DNA from: an uncultured Eubacteriales bacterium
GTDB lineage: Bacteria > Bacillota > Clostridia > Oscillospirales > CAG-272
Length of the DNA: 64,000 nucleotides
Direction of reading: 5' to 3'
NCBI GenBank assembly: GCA_958352145.1
Contig: CATWNM010000003.1
Location: 1-64,000 of the forward strand
Shown here: piece by piece, positions 1 to 8,129 of the stretch
How positions within the stretch are numbered: position 1 is the stretch's first letter
Layout of the letters: each line of letters begins with the position of its first letter
The notes under the pieces: generated by a model
The model's input: only the letters and a program-made list of their open reading frames with translations
What the model was told of the DNA's origin: nothing
The model's database searches: none
Translations under genes and position numbers: made by a program

Positions 1-419
1 GGTATATCAGCTATCGCACGCTGTGGGGTGCGGATATCGGAAAGTACGACTACATTATTTTCAACCGGTATGTCAGCGCCAACGCCGTGCATCAGCTTTC
101 CAAACTTCCGCAGGACGCATGGGACAACTTTCTTTCCTGGCTGTGGGATTTCGAACTGGATAAGCTGGGGCTGCCGCGTCCGGACCTGACGCTTTACCTC
201 GTTGTGGAACCGGAAATTTCCGCTGCGCTTGTGGACCGGCGCGGCGAAAAAAAGGACATTCATGAACAGGACGGCGCCTATATGGAGCGCTGCTATCGCG
301 CCGGTTTGTATGCAGCGGAAAAGCTTGGCTTTCATAAAATTGCGTGCTGCGCGGACGGCGCGATACGCGGCCGCGAAGAAATCGCGGCGGAGATTTTGTC
401 GGAAGTGCTGGCCATTTGA
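1..419 (+). CDS. tmk: Thymidylate kinase, C-terminal part (5' end outside window)
   Basis: The frame beginning at base 3 is open to the stop at 417-419, so about 138 C-terminal residues are present and the P-loop lies upstream. Thymidylate kinase phosphorylates dTMP to dTDP in the cytoplasm. The early FNRYVSANAVHQ resembles the RYV-x-N substrate-binding segment of the family. It is followed by the strand LTLYLVVEPE, a conserved double arginine, and a lid-like stretch EKKDIHEQDGAYM. The first in-frame ATG (87) falls inside this conserved segment and is not the start. The next gene follows after 49 bp on the same strand. Confidence 0.72.
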   Translation, partial: YISYRTLWGADIGKYDYIIFNRYVSANAVHQLSKLPQDAWDNFLSWLWDFELDKLGLPRPDLTLYLVVEPEISAALVDRRGEKKDIHEQDGAYMERCYRAGLYAAEKLGFHKIACCADGAIRGREEIAAEILSEVLAI

Positions 420-468
420 CCGGGCTTATGCCGGTGGGCTATGCGCAGCATAGATTTTGGAGGTTAGA

Positions 469-1008
469 ATGGTTTATTTGTTTTTAGCGGAGGGATTTGA
501 GGAGATCGAAGCGCTTTGCCCGTGCGATCTTTTGCGCCGCGCGGATATGGATGTGCAAACCGTCAGCATTACAAACGATCGGATGGTAGCGGGCTCGCAC
601 GGCATCCGGGTGGAAGCCGACCGCACGGCCGCAGATACTTTTGAAGATTTTGACATGCTGGTTCTGCCCGGCGGAATGCCAGGCACAAAGCATCTCGACG
701 GTTCCACACTTGTCGATTCGATGCTTCGCCGCGCGGTCGAGGGGCAGAAATACATCGCGGCAATCTGCGCGGCGCCCATGGTGCTCGGCCGCCGCGGACT
801 GCTTGCCGGACGGGAAGCAGTCTGTTTTCCGGGCTTCGAGCAAGAACTGACCGGCGCGCGGCTTTCGGCGAAACAAGTCTGCCGGGACGGCAATATAATT
901 ACGGCGGCGGGAATGGGCGTCTCGCATGCTTTCGGGCTTGCGCTCGTAGAACTGCTGAAAGGAAAGGAAACGGCGGAAGCGATCGGACGCTCGGTGCTCT
1001 TTTTATGA
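469..1008 (+). CDS. DJ-1/PfpI family protein (YajL/ThiJ-like)
   Basis: A 179-residue protein, the usual length for a single-domain DJ-1 protein. The acidic residue of the active site is seen in GFEEIEA near the N terminus and the nucleophile-elbow cysteine in YIAAICAAP around residue 102. Family members act as chaperones, deglycases or amidotransferase-like enzymes; the substrate cannot be read from sequence. ATG 469 is preferred over an in-frame TTG at 457 because GGAGG at 459-463 is correctly spaced for 469 and would overlap the TTG. The stop overlaps the start of the next gene by 4 bp, so the two are translationally coupled. Confidence 0.85.
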   Translation: MVYLFLAEGFEEIEALCPCDLLRRADMDVQTVSITNDRMVAGSHGIRVEADRTAADTFEDFDMLVLPGGMPGTKHLDGSTLVDSMLRRAVEGQKYIAAICAAPMVLGRRGLLAGREAVCFPGFEQELTGARLSAKQVCRDGNIITAAGMGVSHAFGLALVELLKGKETAEAIGRSVLFL

Positions 1009-1631
1009 GCCTCTCCGAACCGGCGAAAAAAAGGTGTGCAAACCCGAAATCCTCCTGCCGCGCTTCAGCGCGCCGGCTGCGCGATGCGATGCCGCCGGAA
1101 CTTCGGCGCGCGGCATCCGAACACATTTCTCAAAATATCATTGAGTCGGATTTCTTTCGCCGGTGCGACCGCCTATTTTGTTACTATCCAGCCGCGGGAG
1201 AGGCGGATATTCTCCCGGTTGCCCGGGAAGCGCTGCGCCTCGGAAAAACCGTCGGGTTCCCGGTCTGCGACTATGCGGCGGGCGAAATGGAATTTTATGC
1301 TGTCGATGACCTCTTCGGCATGACGCCGCGCGGGAAGCTGAACATTCCCGAACCAAATCAAAATGCAGCGCGGCGGATTACGCCCACTGGCCGGACGATG
1401 ATACTGTTTCCCGGCCTGTTGTTCGATCGCGCGGGGCATCGTATCGGATATGGCCGCGGAATGTATGACAAATATGTACGCCGTTTTCCCGAACTTTTAT
1501 CTTCCGCCATGCTAACCGGCGTCTGCTACGCCGCGCTGCTTTCCGATACGCAGATTCCCAGCGCAAAGACGGATGTGAGTATGACGCTTATCGTCACGGA
1601 AAAAGGCCTGTTTGTTCCCTCCCGCGTTTAA
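1005..1631 (+). CDS. fthC: 5-formyltetrahydrofolate cyclo-ligase
   Basis: A 208-residue protein that converts 5-formyl-THF to 5,10-methenyl-THF with ATP, recycling a folate form that inhibits other enzymes. The signature is FPGLLFDRAGHRIGYGRG followed by MYDKY near residues 130-155. An Arg/Lys-rich N terminus matches the basic helix that normally begins the family. FCYYPAAGEADI matches the second conserved block. The ATG overlaps the DJ-1 stop (ATGA). The 119 bp that follow contain no clear terminator, so transcription may continue into the next gene. Confidence 0.9.
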   Translation: MSLSEPAKKRCANPKSSCRASARRLRDAMPPELRRAASEHISQNIIESDFFRRCDRLFCYYPAAGEADILPVAREALRLGKTVGFPVCDYAAGEMEFYAVDDLFGMTPRGKLNIPEPNQNAARRITPTGRTMILFPGLLFDRAGHRIGYGRGMYDKYVRRFPELLSSAMLTGVCYAALLSDTQIPSAKTDVSMTLIVTEKGLFVPSRV

Positions 1632-1750
1632 AACACGCAGAAGCGGACAGAAAAGCCGGCGATTCCGGAGGAAAGCGCGTTTTGCCGCGGGAATACTGCA
1701 AACTTGGATGAGGAAACGCCGAAAATTTTTCGGACAAAGGATACGATCGA

Positions 1751-2653
1751 ATGAGATTGAAATCTTATACCGCCGCGCCGTTGCTCTGCGCGATGCTTTA
1801 TCTGCTGTCCATAGCGGCGGACAGTATACTGAGCGGTCTGGATCTTAACACCGGCAAATATTTGCTGGCGGCCGGACTTACGCAGGCGGCAGTCTGCTTT
1901 ATGCCGCTGCTGCTCTACCGTCTGCTCGGGGGCCGGCTCTCTGTACGGCGGATGCGGCTTGCGCCGCCAACTGCGGTAAGTTTGCCCTGTCTCGGATTGC
2001 TGGCTTTGATTCTTTTTCTTGGAAGCATGCTGCTTTCCATGCTGACCGAGCGTCTCGGAATCGCTGCGCCTGCCGAAGCGGTTCGGCTTCCGGACGGGGC
2101 CTATGGCACGGGCGCACTGCTCGTTTTGACGCTTACGCCGGCCGTCTGCGAGGAAATTCTGTTTCGCGGCGTGGTCATGCCGATGTTTGAACCGTGCGGG
2201 ACGGCGCCCGCGATCATCGGTACGTCTTTGCTGTTTACGTTTGCGCATATGCAGATCGAGCATTTTTTTGAATATTTTTTCTCGTCAGTTGTACTTTGCT
2301 TTGCCGTTTATGTCAGCCGTTCCCTTTTTTCTTCGATTCTGCTGCATTTTTTGTACAATGCTGCATCAATTCTGCTTGCGGGCTACGTCAGCGGCGTCGC
2401 CGAACATCTCGAGAGTTTCGCGCTTTTGTTCCTTGTGATGCTGTTTGCCGTTTGGATTCTTACGCTGTTTGCGCTCAGTTCAGCGCAGCGGGTTTTTCAC
2501 GTCTATGCCATACGCGGCGCAGACAGCAGCTATACGCCGCAGAAAATGACGCGGGCTGAACGGCTGCGCGCCGCAGCAAACGTGTATTTTTCAATTCCCT
2601 TTTTGCTTTGTGCATTGATTTATACCGCAGTGGTCATACTTACCTTGCGGTGA
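1751..2653 (+). CDS. CPBP family intramembrane metalloprotease
   Basis: A 300-residue, very hydrophobic protein with about eight membrane segments. The family's glutamate motif is present as CEEILFRG near residue 133; histidines in FAHMQIEH (about 166) and LLHFLYNAAS (about 197) complete the expected metal-binding set. CPBP (CAAX/Abi) proteins cleave membrane-associated substrates or confer bacteriocin self-immunity; the substrate here is unknown. The gene sits 16 bp ahead of mltG, which suggests cotranscription and an envelope role, but that is only context. Confidence 0.85.
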   Translation: MRLKSYTAAPLLCAMLYLLSIAADSILSGLDLNTGKYLLAAGLTQAAVCFMPLLLYRLLGGRLSVRRMRLAPPTAVSLPCLGLLALILFLGSMLLSMLTERLGIAAPAEAVRLPDGAYGTGALLVLTLTPAVCEEILFRGVVMPMFEPCGTAPAIIGTSLLFTFAHMQIEHFFEYFFSSVVLCFAVYVSRSLFSSILLHFLYNAASILLAGYVSGVAEHLESFALLFLVMLFAVWILTLFALSSAQRVFHVYAIRGADSSYTPQKMTRAERLRAAANVYFSIPFLLCALIYTAVVILTLR

Positions 2654-2669
2654 TCCAAAAGGAGAGCAT

Positions 2670-4490
2670 ATGGACGATAATAAAAAGAAAAGACCGCGCG
2701 CACGCCGCATTCCTGAAGAAATCCGCGCAGAAAAGAATACGGACGGCACGCAGAATCAATTGCAGCGGCCGGATACAGTGCCCGAAGCATCCGCTGCGCA
2801 GACAGAAAATGCTGCAACACCCGCGCCTGCGGCAAAACCGGTAGAAAACGTTCCGGCGGCGCGTGTCCAGCCGCGCCCGGAAGTCCGCCCGACGCAGAAT
2901 GCGCCCCGGCCTGCACGGACGCTGAAGGGCGAAAGCGCAAAAAATCCTGCGCAGCCAAGCGCGCCTGCGGAAAAATCGACGGAAAACACGGCGGCGGCGC
3001 GCGTTCAGCCGCGCCCGGAAGTCCGCCTGATACAGAATGCGCCTCGGCCTGCACGGACGCCGAAAGACGAAAGTGTAAAAAATCCCGCGCAGCCAAGCGC
3101 GCCTACGGCAAAACCGGTGAAAAACGCCTCGGCGGCGCGCGTCCAGCCGCACCTTGAAACTCGACCGGCGCAAAGCATACCGCCGTCCGCCAACAGCTTA
3201 AGGACGGAGACAAAGCACACCGACGCCGCTCGAAATACGCCCAATCGGAGTGTGCCCGAAGCTCCGTCGTCCGGCAAAACACCCGTATCTTCAGCGGAAA
3301 ACGAAAAAACCAAACTGACGTCGGCTCAGCCGAAATCCAAGCTGAAAACACCGGTGCGTGAAAAAGCGCCGATACGCGATGAAGGCGGCGGTACGGCGAG
3401 CGGCGTTTTTAAGGCAATCATTTACATGACGGTTGTGCTGCTGGTATCGGTCGTGCTGGCTTATGCTGCGATCGTGATCGCCAACGATGCGTTTGCGTTC
3501 GTGAAATCCGATGAAGCAGTCGAAGTTGTGATCCCCGAAAACGCTACCGTGGCCGATATTGCAGACATACTAGGCGACGCAGGCGTGATCGAGTATCCAA
3601 CGCTCTTCAAACTGTTTGCTTCTTTCAAAAAAGAGACCGGCACGGATGAAGACGGTAACAGCGTGTTTATTCCGGGAACGTATACCATCAGTCCGATGAA
3701 CAACTATATGCAGCTTCTGAACGCGTTTAAAAAGCAATATACGCGCGAGGTTGTATGGGTGACGATTCCCGAGGGTTCAACGGTCGAGGATATCATTTCT
3801 ATTTTGGTTGACGAATATGGGATCGCCTCGCGCAGTGAATTTATCCATGCGATCAATGAATATGATTATGAACTGGATTTCATTGCGGATATTGATATGA
3901 CAAACGGGCGATACTACCGTTTGGAGGGCTATCTTTTTCCGGATACCTATCAGTTTTATACGGATTCCAGCGCGGAAACCGTGGTTTATCGTATGCTTAC
4001 CAATTTCCGAAAGAAGCTTTCCTATATCGGCAAGGACAACTGCAGCGAGCGTCTGGCCGAGCTTGGCATGACGCTCGATCAAGTGGTTACGCTGGCGTCT
4101 ATGATTGAAAAAGAAGTCAAATATGCTGTAGACTACGAAAATGTGTCGTCGGTGTTTCACAACCGCCTTGCCGCTCCGGCCGAATTTCCTCGTCTGGACA
4201 GCGACGCGACGACGGTTTACGCCATACAAATGGCGACCGGCGTGCGGCCGGAAACGCTTGGCGCCGAGGAACTTGCTTTCGACAGTCCGTATAATACGCG
4301 AAAAGTTGGCGGGTTCCCGCCGAGCGCGATTGGAAATCCAGGCTATGAGGCGCTGTACTGCGCATTTTATCCGGCAAAAACGAATTATTATTACTTTGTA
4401 GCCGATAACAGCGGTTATAATCTTTATGCAAGGACCAATGCGGCGCATCAGCAAAACGTCGCGGCGGTCAGAAAAGAGGCTGAGCAATGA
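2670..4490 (+). CDS. mltG: Endolytic transglycosylase MltG with long repeat-containing cytoplasmic tail
   Basis: A 606-residue protein. Residues 1 to about 240 are low-complexity Ala/Pro/Arg/Lys sequence with a 46-residue repeat. One membrane segment follows (about 247-270), then a LysM-like lobe and the YceG/MltG catalytic domain. The catalytic glutamate is the first E of MIEKEVK (about residue 480); GGFPPSAIGNPG and YYYFVAD are the usual C-terminal motifs. MltG cleaves nascent glycan strands at the outer membrane face and limits chain length. The common family length is about 340-400 residues, so the N-terminal tail is unusually long. Its stop overlaps the next start by 4 bp. Confidence 0.93.
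   Translation: MDDNKKKRPRARRIPEEIRAEKNTDGTQNQLQRPDTVPEASAAQTENAATPAPAAKPVENVPAARVQPRPEVRPTQNAPRPARTLKGESAKNPAQPSAPAEKSTENTAAARVQPRPEVRLIQNAPRPARTPKDESVKNPAQPSAPTAKPVKNASAARVQPHLETRPAQSIPPSANSLRTETKHTDAARNTPNRSVPEAPSSGKTPVSSAENEKTKLTSAQPKSKLKTPVREKAPIRDEGGGTASGVFKAIIYMTVVLLVSVVLAYAAIVIANDAFAFVKSDEAVEVVIPENATVADIADILGDAGVIEYPTLFKLFASFKKETGTDEDGNSVFIPGTYTISPMNNYMQLLNAFKKQYTREVVWVTIPEGSTVEDIISILVDEYGIASRSEFIHAINEYDYELDFIADIDMTNGRYYRLEGYLFPDTYQFYTDSSAETVVYRMLTNFRKKLSYIGKDNCSERLAELGMTLDQVVTLASMIEKEVKYAVDYENVSSVFHNRLAAPAEFPRLDSDATTVYAIQMATGVRPETLGAEELAFDSPYNTRKVGGFPPSAIGNPGYEALYCAFYPAKTNYYYFVADNSGYNLYARTNAAHQQNVAAVRKEAEQ
2853..3180 (+). repeat. 138-bp in-frame tandem repeat within mltG
   Basis: Two well-conserved copies begin near 2856 and 2994, and a third, diverged and truncated, near 3132. 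The period is 138 bp, or 46 codons. The encoded unit begins ARVQPRPEVR and carries NAPRPAR and KNPAQPSAP. The copies lie in the predicted cytoplasmic tail before the membrane segment. The period divides by three, so copy number can change without breaking the frame. Confidence 0.85.
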
Positions 4491-5131
4491 TACTAAATCC
4501 CGAAGAAACCACAGTGGCCTACCGCTGCCCGGAATGCGGCGGCGGCGTCAAGAGCATTGTGGGAATTTTCGGACTCTCGGCGGCCATGCTGAAGCTGAAA
4601 TGCCCATGCGGCGGCAGCGCAATGACCGTTAAACACACCGGCGATGATAAGATTCGAATCACCGTTCCCTGTTTGGTCTGCCGGCATGACCACTCCTTTA
4701 CGGTCAGCAAAAATCTCTTTTTTAAAAACGAGCTTTTTGAATTGCACTGTTCGCTTTCTGGTTTTGGACTTTGCTATATTGGCAATGCCGAATCCGTTTC
4801 GGATGCGCTTGCGCGCGCGGACGAAGAGCTTGCGCGCGTACTTTCGGAAGCGGGGGCGTCCAGCCTGAATATTTTCCGGCCGCAGGAGGGCGGCGGAGAA
4901 ACGCCTCTGCCCGCGGCGCAGATCTACGATATTGTGCGCTTTATTATCAAGGAACTTGAAGCGGAACATGCGATCAGCTGCGGCTGCTCCGAAGGAGATT
5001 ATGATATCGAACTGTTTGACGACAGCGTCTGCGTCTTTTGCAAAAATTGCGGCGCGCGAAAATATGTCTCGACCGCCTCTCTGGCAGAAGCGCAGGCTTT
5101 TTTGGAAATCGACCGTCTGAAATTGGAATAA
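4487..5131 (+). CDS. Zinc-ribbon protein of unknown function
   Basis: A 214-residue protein whose family I do not recognise. It has clustered cysteines: CPECGGG near residue 14, CPCGG near 40, CLVCRHDH near 63, then CGCS and CVFCKNCGA towards the C terminus. This pattern implies two or more bound metal ions. The middle has a predicted helical stretch with many acidic residues and no membrane segment. The ATG overlaps the mltG stop, so translation is coupled and a link to cell-wall synthesis is possible but unproven. A strong terminator follows. Confidence 0.7.
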   Translation: MILNPEETTVAYRCPECGGGVKSIVGIFGLSAAMLKLKCPCGGSAMTVKHTGDDKIRITVPCLVCRHDHSFTVSKNLFFKNELFELHCSLSGFGLCYIGNAESVSDALARADEELARVLSEAGASSLNIFRPQEGGGETPLPAAQIYDIVRFIIKELEAEHAISCGCSEGDYDIELFDDSVCVFCKNCGARKYVSTASLAEAQAFLEIDRLKLE

Positions 5132-5137
5132 CGGCGC

Positions 5138-5182
5138 AAAACCGGAGTATACGCTGCTTTAGCCGCGCGCTCCGGTTTTTTT
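5138..5182 (+). terminator. Rho-independent terminator
   Basis: Stem AAACCGGAG pairs with CTCCGGTTT, followed by a run of T. It ends the unit running from tmk to the zinc-ribbon gene. Confidence 0.85.
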
Positions 5183-5195
5183 GTACGCGCGTATT

Positions 5196-5393
5196 TTAAT
5201 CTTTGAAGCTGCGCCGATATATAAAAGCTGTTTCAATCCTTCCGTGCGCCTGCTCAAAATTTTTAATATGAACTTTACAAAGATGCTCCAAAAGATTGCT
5301 CACGCTTCTTGTTTCCTGTTTTGCGATGTAGCGCAGTTTTTCCAAATATTCATCTCTGAGATGAAATGTAAACGGCGTTTTATTCGTCGGCAT
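5196..5393 (-). CDS. Small Arc-like (ribbon-helix-helix) protein, locus 1
   Basis: A 65-residue protein. TPFTFHLRDEYLEKLRYIA reads as a beta strand followed by helix A, and RSVSNLLEHLCKVHI as helix B of an Arc/MetJ-like dimeric DNA-binding fold; the tail is FEQAHGRIETAF. It closely resembles the minus-strand gene at 19529 and more distantly the plus-strand protein at 19868, which shares the helix spacing and the E-x-x-HG-x-I tail. The ATG at 5393 has CAGGAG upstream. It diverges from another RHH gene across a gap rich in ATGAAC half-sites, so autoregulation is the simplest role. No toxin partner is visible. Confidence 0.7.
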   Translation of the reverse strand: MPTNKTPFTFHLRDEYLEKLRYIAKQETRSVSNLLEHLCKVHIKNFEQAHGRIETAFIYRRSFKD

Positions 5394-5466
5394 TGTTTTC
5401 TCCTGCTTGCTTTCTTTGGCATTGGCAGTGACTATAAAAAGTTAGCTTTGTACATTCTGTAGACAT
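5380..5466 (-). CDS. Possible 28-codon leader ORF upstream of the locus-1 RHH gene
   Basis: A strong Shine-Dalgarno site (AAAGGAGGTGA, complement of 5471-5481) precedes ATG 5466. The ORF begins MSTECTKLTFYSHCQCQ and its stop at 5380-5382 lies inside the RHH start region, an overlap typical of translational coupling. The peptide has three cysteines and no family I know. It may be a leader peptide or a real small protein. Confidence 0.35.
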   Translation of the reverse strand: MSTECTKLTFYSHCQCQRKQAGENNADE

Positions 5467-5493
5467 ATACTCACCTCCTTTCGAACACTTAAA

Positions 5494-5587
5494 ATGAACG
5501 TAATATAATATGAACTTGAATCATTATAGTTCATATGAGATGAACTTGTTAAGGTGCTTTAAAAAAACATTGACAGAATATATGAAC
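5494..5587. promoter_or_regulatory. Cluster of ATGAAC half-sites between divergent RHH genes
   Basis: ATGAAC occurs at 5494, 5510, 5540 and 5582 and inverted (GTTCAT) at 5529. The pair 5529-5545 forms an inverted repeat. The site at 5582 lies between the -35 and -10 boxes of the plus-strand promoter. This arrangement fits cooperative binding of an RHH repressor; which of the two proteins binds is not known. Confidence 0.55.
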
Positions 5588-5598
5588 CTGTGTATAAT
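5570..5598 (+). promoter_or_regulatory. Consensus promoter for the plus-strand RHH gene
   Basis: TTGACA (5570-5575) and TATAAT (5593-5598) are separated by exactly 17 bp. Both boxes are perfect sigma-A consensus. An ATGAAC half-site sits in the spacer, so a bound repressor would block polymerase. Confidence 0.85.
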
Positions 5599-5622
5599 AT
5601 GCCTTGTGAGGAGGTGACAGGA

Positions 5623-5796
5623 ATGCCAACCGAAAAGTCGCGCTATACAATCATTGTTGACGATAAATTGCTGAAACGCATTGATGATTTCCGATTTGAG
5701 AATCGTTATCCGAGCCGTTCCGCCGCAACACTGGATCTTATTCGCTTTGGTTTGGAAGCCCTCGAAAAAAAGCAAGCCAAGGCAAAAAAAGCGTAA
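5623..5796 (+). CDS. CopG-like ribbon-helix-helix protein, locus 1
   Basis: A 57-residue protein. SRYTIIVDDKLLKRIDDFR is the beta strand plus helix A, and SRSAATLDLIRFGLEAL is helix B of a CopG/RHH_1 fold; it ends in a lysine-rich tail. The start is ATG 5623, with GAGGAGG at 5609-5615; an upstream in-frame ATG at 5590 overlaps the -10 box and is excluded. It diverges from the Arc-like gene at 5196. RHH proteins of this size are usually autorepressors or antitoxins; no toxin gene lies downstream. Confidence 0.72.
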   Translation: MPTEKSRYTIIVDDKLLKRIDDFRFENRYPSRSAATLDLIRFGLEALEKKQAKAKKA

Positions 5797-5943
5797 AAGC
5801 CATGCGGCCTGGCATAAGACTGGCAAAAACGCGACGCCCGCTTGGAAAAATATCTCGTCTCCCGATACTTAAGATCACGAATTTTATCAAAAAACACGCT
5901 TTAAAAACCTTGCAGGAAACGCCGTCTCCCCCGTTCTATACAA

Positions 5944-5987
5944 ATTTAGCCCCCGGCTCCGGAAAATTCAGGAGACGGGGGCTAAAT
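5944..5987. other. Long hairpin in the gap before uvrB
   Basis: ATTTAGCCCCCG (5944-5955) pairs perfectly with CGGGGGCTAAAT (5976-5987), with an inner CTCC/GGAG pairing. There is no T-run after it on the plus strand. The upstream segment GTCTCC (5924-5929) can alternatively pair with GGAGAC (5971-5976). The rest of 5797-6015 shows no gene. Confidence 0.55.
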
Positions 5988-6015
5988 ATATCCTGCGCGC
6001 AAAGCGGCTTAGGAC

Positions 6016-6044
6016 TTGCGTAAATGCGCAAAATATGCTATAAT
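6016..6044 (+). promoter_or_regulatory. Promoter for uvrBA
   Basis: TTGCGT (6016-6021) and TATAAT (6039-6044) lie 17 bp apart, about 90 bp before the uvrB start. No Gram-positive LexA box (CGAAC-N4-GTTCG) was seen nearby. Confidence 0.65.
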
Positions 6045-6135
6045 ACAATATTTAGAGAATACAATGGTATTTATACATAGACTTTTGCCTTAAGAAGCGC
6101 GCGCTTTGCCGCGTGGAGAAAAAGGAGGACAGAGC

Positions 6136-8094
6136 GTGGACCGTTTTCAACTGGTTTCGCCCTATGGGCCGACAGGTGACCAGCCCGATGCGATCGCAAA
6201 GCTCAGCGCAGGGTTAGACGCAGGGCTGTCGGAGCAGACGCTGCTCGGTGTAACCGGCAGCGGCAAAACCTTTACTATGGCCAATATCATTGCGCATGCC
6301 AATCGCCCGACGCTGGTGCTGGCGCACAATAAAACGCTGGCCGCGCAGCTTTGTTCCGAATTCCGCGAGTTTTTCCCGCACAACGCGGTGGAATATTTTG
6401 TTTCGTACTACGATTATTATCAGCCGGAAGCCTATATTCCCGGCAAGGATATGTACATTGAAAAGGACGCGATGATCAACGACGAGATCGATAAACTTCG
6501 GCACAGCGCGACAAGTTCTCTTTTTGAGCGCCGGGATGTGATTATTGTCGCCAGCGTATCCTGCATTTACAGCCTTGGCGATCCGTCGGAATATCAGGAG
6601 CTTCAGATCGTGCTTCGGGAAGGGCTGCCGCTGGAACGCGAGGAATTGCTCCGCCGTCTGGTCGCCATCAGCTATGAGCGCAACGACGTCGGATTTACAC
6701 GCGGGAAATTCCGCGTTCGGGGGGATACGGTCGAAATCTTTCCCGCCTCGGAAAACGAGAAAGCCGTGCGCGTCGAGTTTTTCGGAGACGAGATCGAGCG
6801 GCTGAGCGAGGTGAACGTCGTGACCGGGGAACTGCTGCGCGGCCTGCACACAACCGTGATCTTTCCGGCGACGCATTATGCCGTCTCTGATGAAAAACGC
6901 GAGGAGGCATTGACCGATATTGAGCGCGAGATGGAGGAGCGCGTGGAATTTTTCCGTTCGCAGAACAAGCTGATCGAGGCGCAGCGGATCGAGCAGCGCA
7001 CGCGCTATGACTTGGAGATGCTCCGCGAGGTCGGCTTTTGCTCGGGCGTGGAAAATTATTCCCGCGTGCTTGCCCGGCGTCCGGCCGGTTCCACCCCGTT
7101 TACACTGCTGGATTATTTTCCCAAAGACTTTTTGATGTTTATCGACGAATCGCACGTCACGCTGCCGCAGGTGCGCGGCATGTCGGGCGGCGACCGCGCG
7201 AGAAAAACCAATCTTGTAGAGTATGGTTTTCGCCTGCCGAGCGCCTATGATAACCGTCCGCTTTTTTTCGATGAATTCGAAACCAAACTGAATCAGGTCA
7301 TCTATGTCAGCGCCACACCGGGCGAGTATGAACGGATGCGGAGCGGACAAGTCGTCGAACAGATCATTCGTCCTACGGGACTGCTGGACCCGATCGTTGA
7401 AGTGCGCCCGATCGAAGGGCAGGTAGATGATCTGATGGGTGAGATCCGCGCGCGCAGCGCGCGCGGCGAACGCGTGCTGGTCACCACGCTGACCAAAAAG
7501 ATGGCGGAGGATCTCAGCGCGTATCTCGACGACAACGGGATCAAAGTCAAATATATCCATCACAGTGTAGAGACGATGGAACGCATGGAGATCGTGCGCG
7601 ATCTGCGCCTGGGGATTTTTGACGTACTGGTCGGCATCAATCTTCTGCGTGAGGGGTTGGATATTCCCGAAGTATCGCTGGTTGCGATTCTTGACGCAGA
7701 CAAAGAGGGATTCCTGCGCAGCGAGACCTCGCTTGTGCAGACCATCGGACGCGCAGCGAGAAACGCAGGCGGCAAGGTCATTATGTACGCTGATACGGTG
7801 ACCGTTTCCATGCGCGGCGCCATCGAGGAAACGGAGCGCCGCCGTCGGGTGCAGAGCGCTTATAACGAGTCGCACGGGATCGTGCCGAAAACAATTGCGA
7901 AAGAAGTGCGCGAGGTCATCAGCCTCGGCGCCAAACACAAGGATTCGGAAACCAAGAAGAAAAAACTGTCTAAGGCCGAGCGGGACAAGCTGATCGAACA
8001 GTTGACGACCGAAATGCGCGCCGCCTCTCAAAAGCTTGAATTTGAAAAGGCAGCCTTCCTGCGGGACAAGATCCGCGAAATGCGGGGCCTATAA
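6136..8094 (+). CDS. uvrB: Excinuclease ABC subunit B
   Basis: A 652-residue DNA damage-recognition helicase of nucleotide excision repair. It receives DNA from UvrA and positions UvrC. Walker A is GVTGSGKTFT near residue 40; the beta-hairpin region has YYDYYQPEAYIP; helicase motifs include DESHVTLPQ, SATPG and QTIGRAARN; the UvrC-interacting UVR domain is the final helical segment. GTG 6136 is preferred over TTG 6106 because AAAGGAGG at 6121-6128 is 7 bp upstream and the family begins with this sequence. uvrA follows after 35 bp. Confidence 0.97.
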   Translation: MDRFQLVSPYGPTGDQPDAIAKLSAGLDAGLSEQTLLGVTGSGKTFTMANIIAHANRPTLVLAHNKTLAAQLCSEFREFFPHNAVEYFVSYYDYYQPEAYIPGKDMYIEKDAMINDEIDKLRHSATSSLFERRDVIIVASVSCIYSLGDPSEYQELQIVLREGLPLEREELLRRLVAISYERNDVGFTRGKFRVRGDTVEIFPASENEKAVRVEFFGDEIERLSEVNVVTGELLRGLHTTVIFPATHYAVSDEKREEALTDIEREMEERVEFFRSQNKLIEAQRIEQRTRYDLEMLREVGFCSGVENYSRVLARRPAGSTPFTLLDYFPKDFLMFIDESHVTLPQVRGMSGGDRARKTNLVEYGFRLPSAYDNRPLFFDEFETKLNQVIYVSATPGEYERMRSGQVVEQIIRPTGLLDPIVEVRPIEGQVDDLMGEIRARSARGERVLVTTLTKKMAEDLSAYLDDNGIKVKYIHHSVETMERMEIVRDLRLGIFDVLVGINLLREGLDIPEVSLVAILDADKEGFLRSETSLVQTIGRAARNAGGKVIMYADTVTVSMRGAIEETERRRRVQSAYNESHGIVPKTIAKEVREVISLGAKHKDSETKKKKLSKAERDKLIEQLTTEMRAASQKLEFEKAAFLRDKIREMRGL

Positions 8095-8129
8095 GACAAA
8101 CGCGGCACGGCCGCAAAAGGAGAAATACC

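Noticed and set aside
5990..6135. LexA box for uvrB
   Set aside because: No CGAAC-N4-GTTCG-like dyad in the promoter region.
6214..8031. 605-codon open frame antisense to uvrB
   Set aside because: It mirrors an unmistakable uvrB in GC-rich DNA, has no ribosome site and its translation shows no family motifs.
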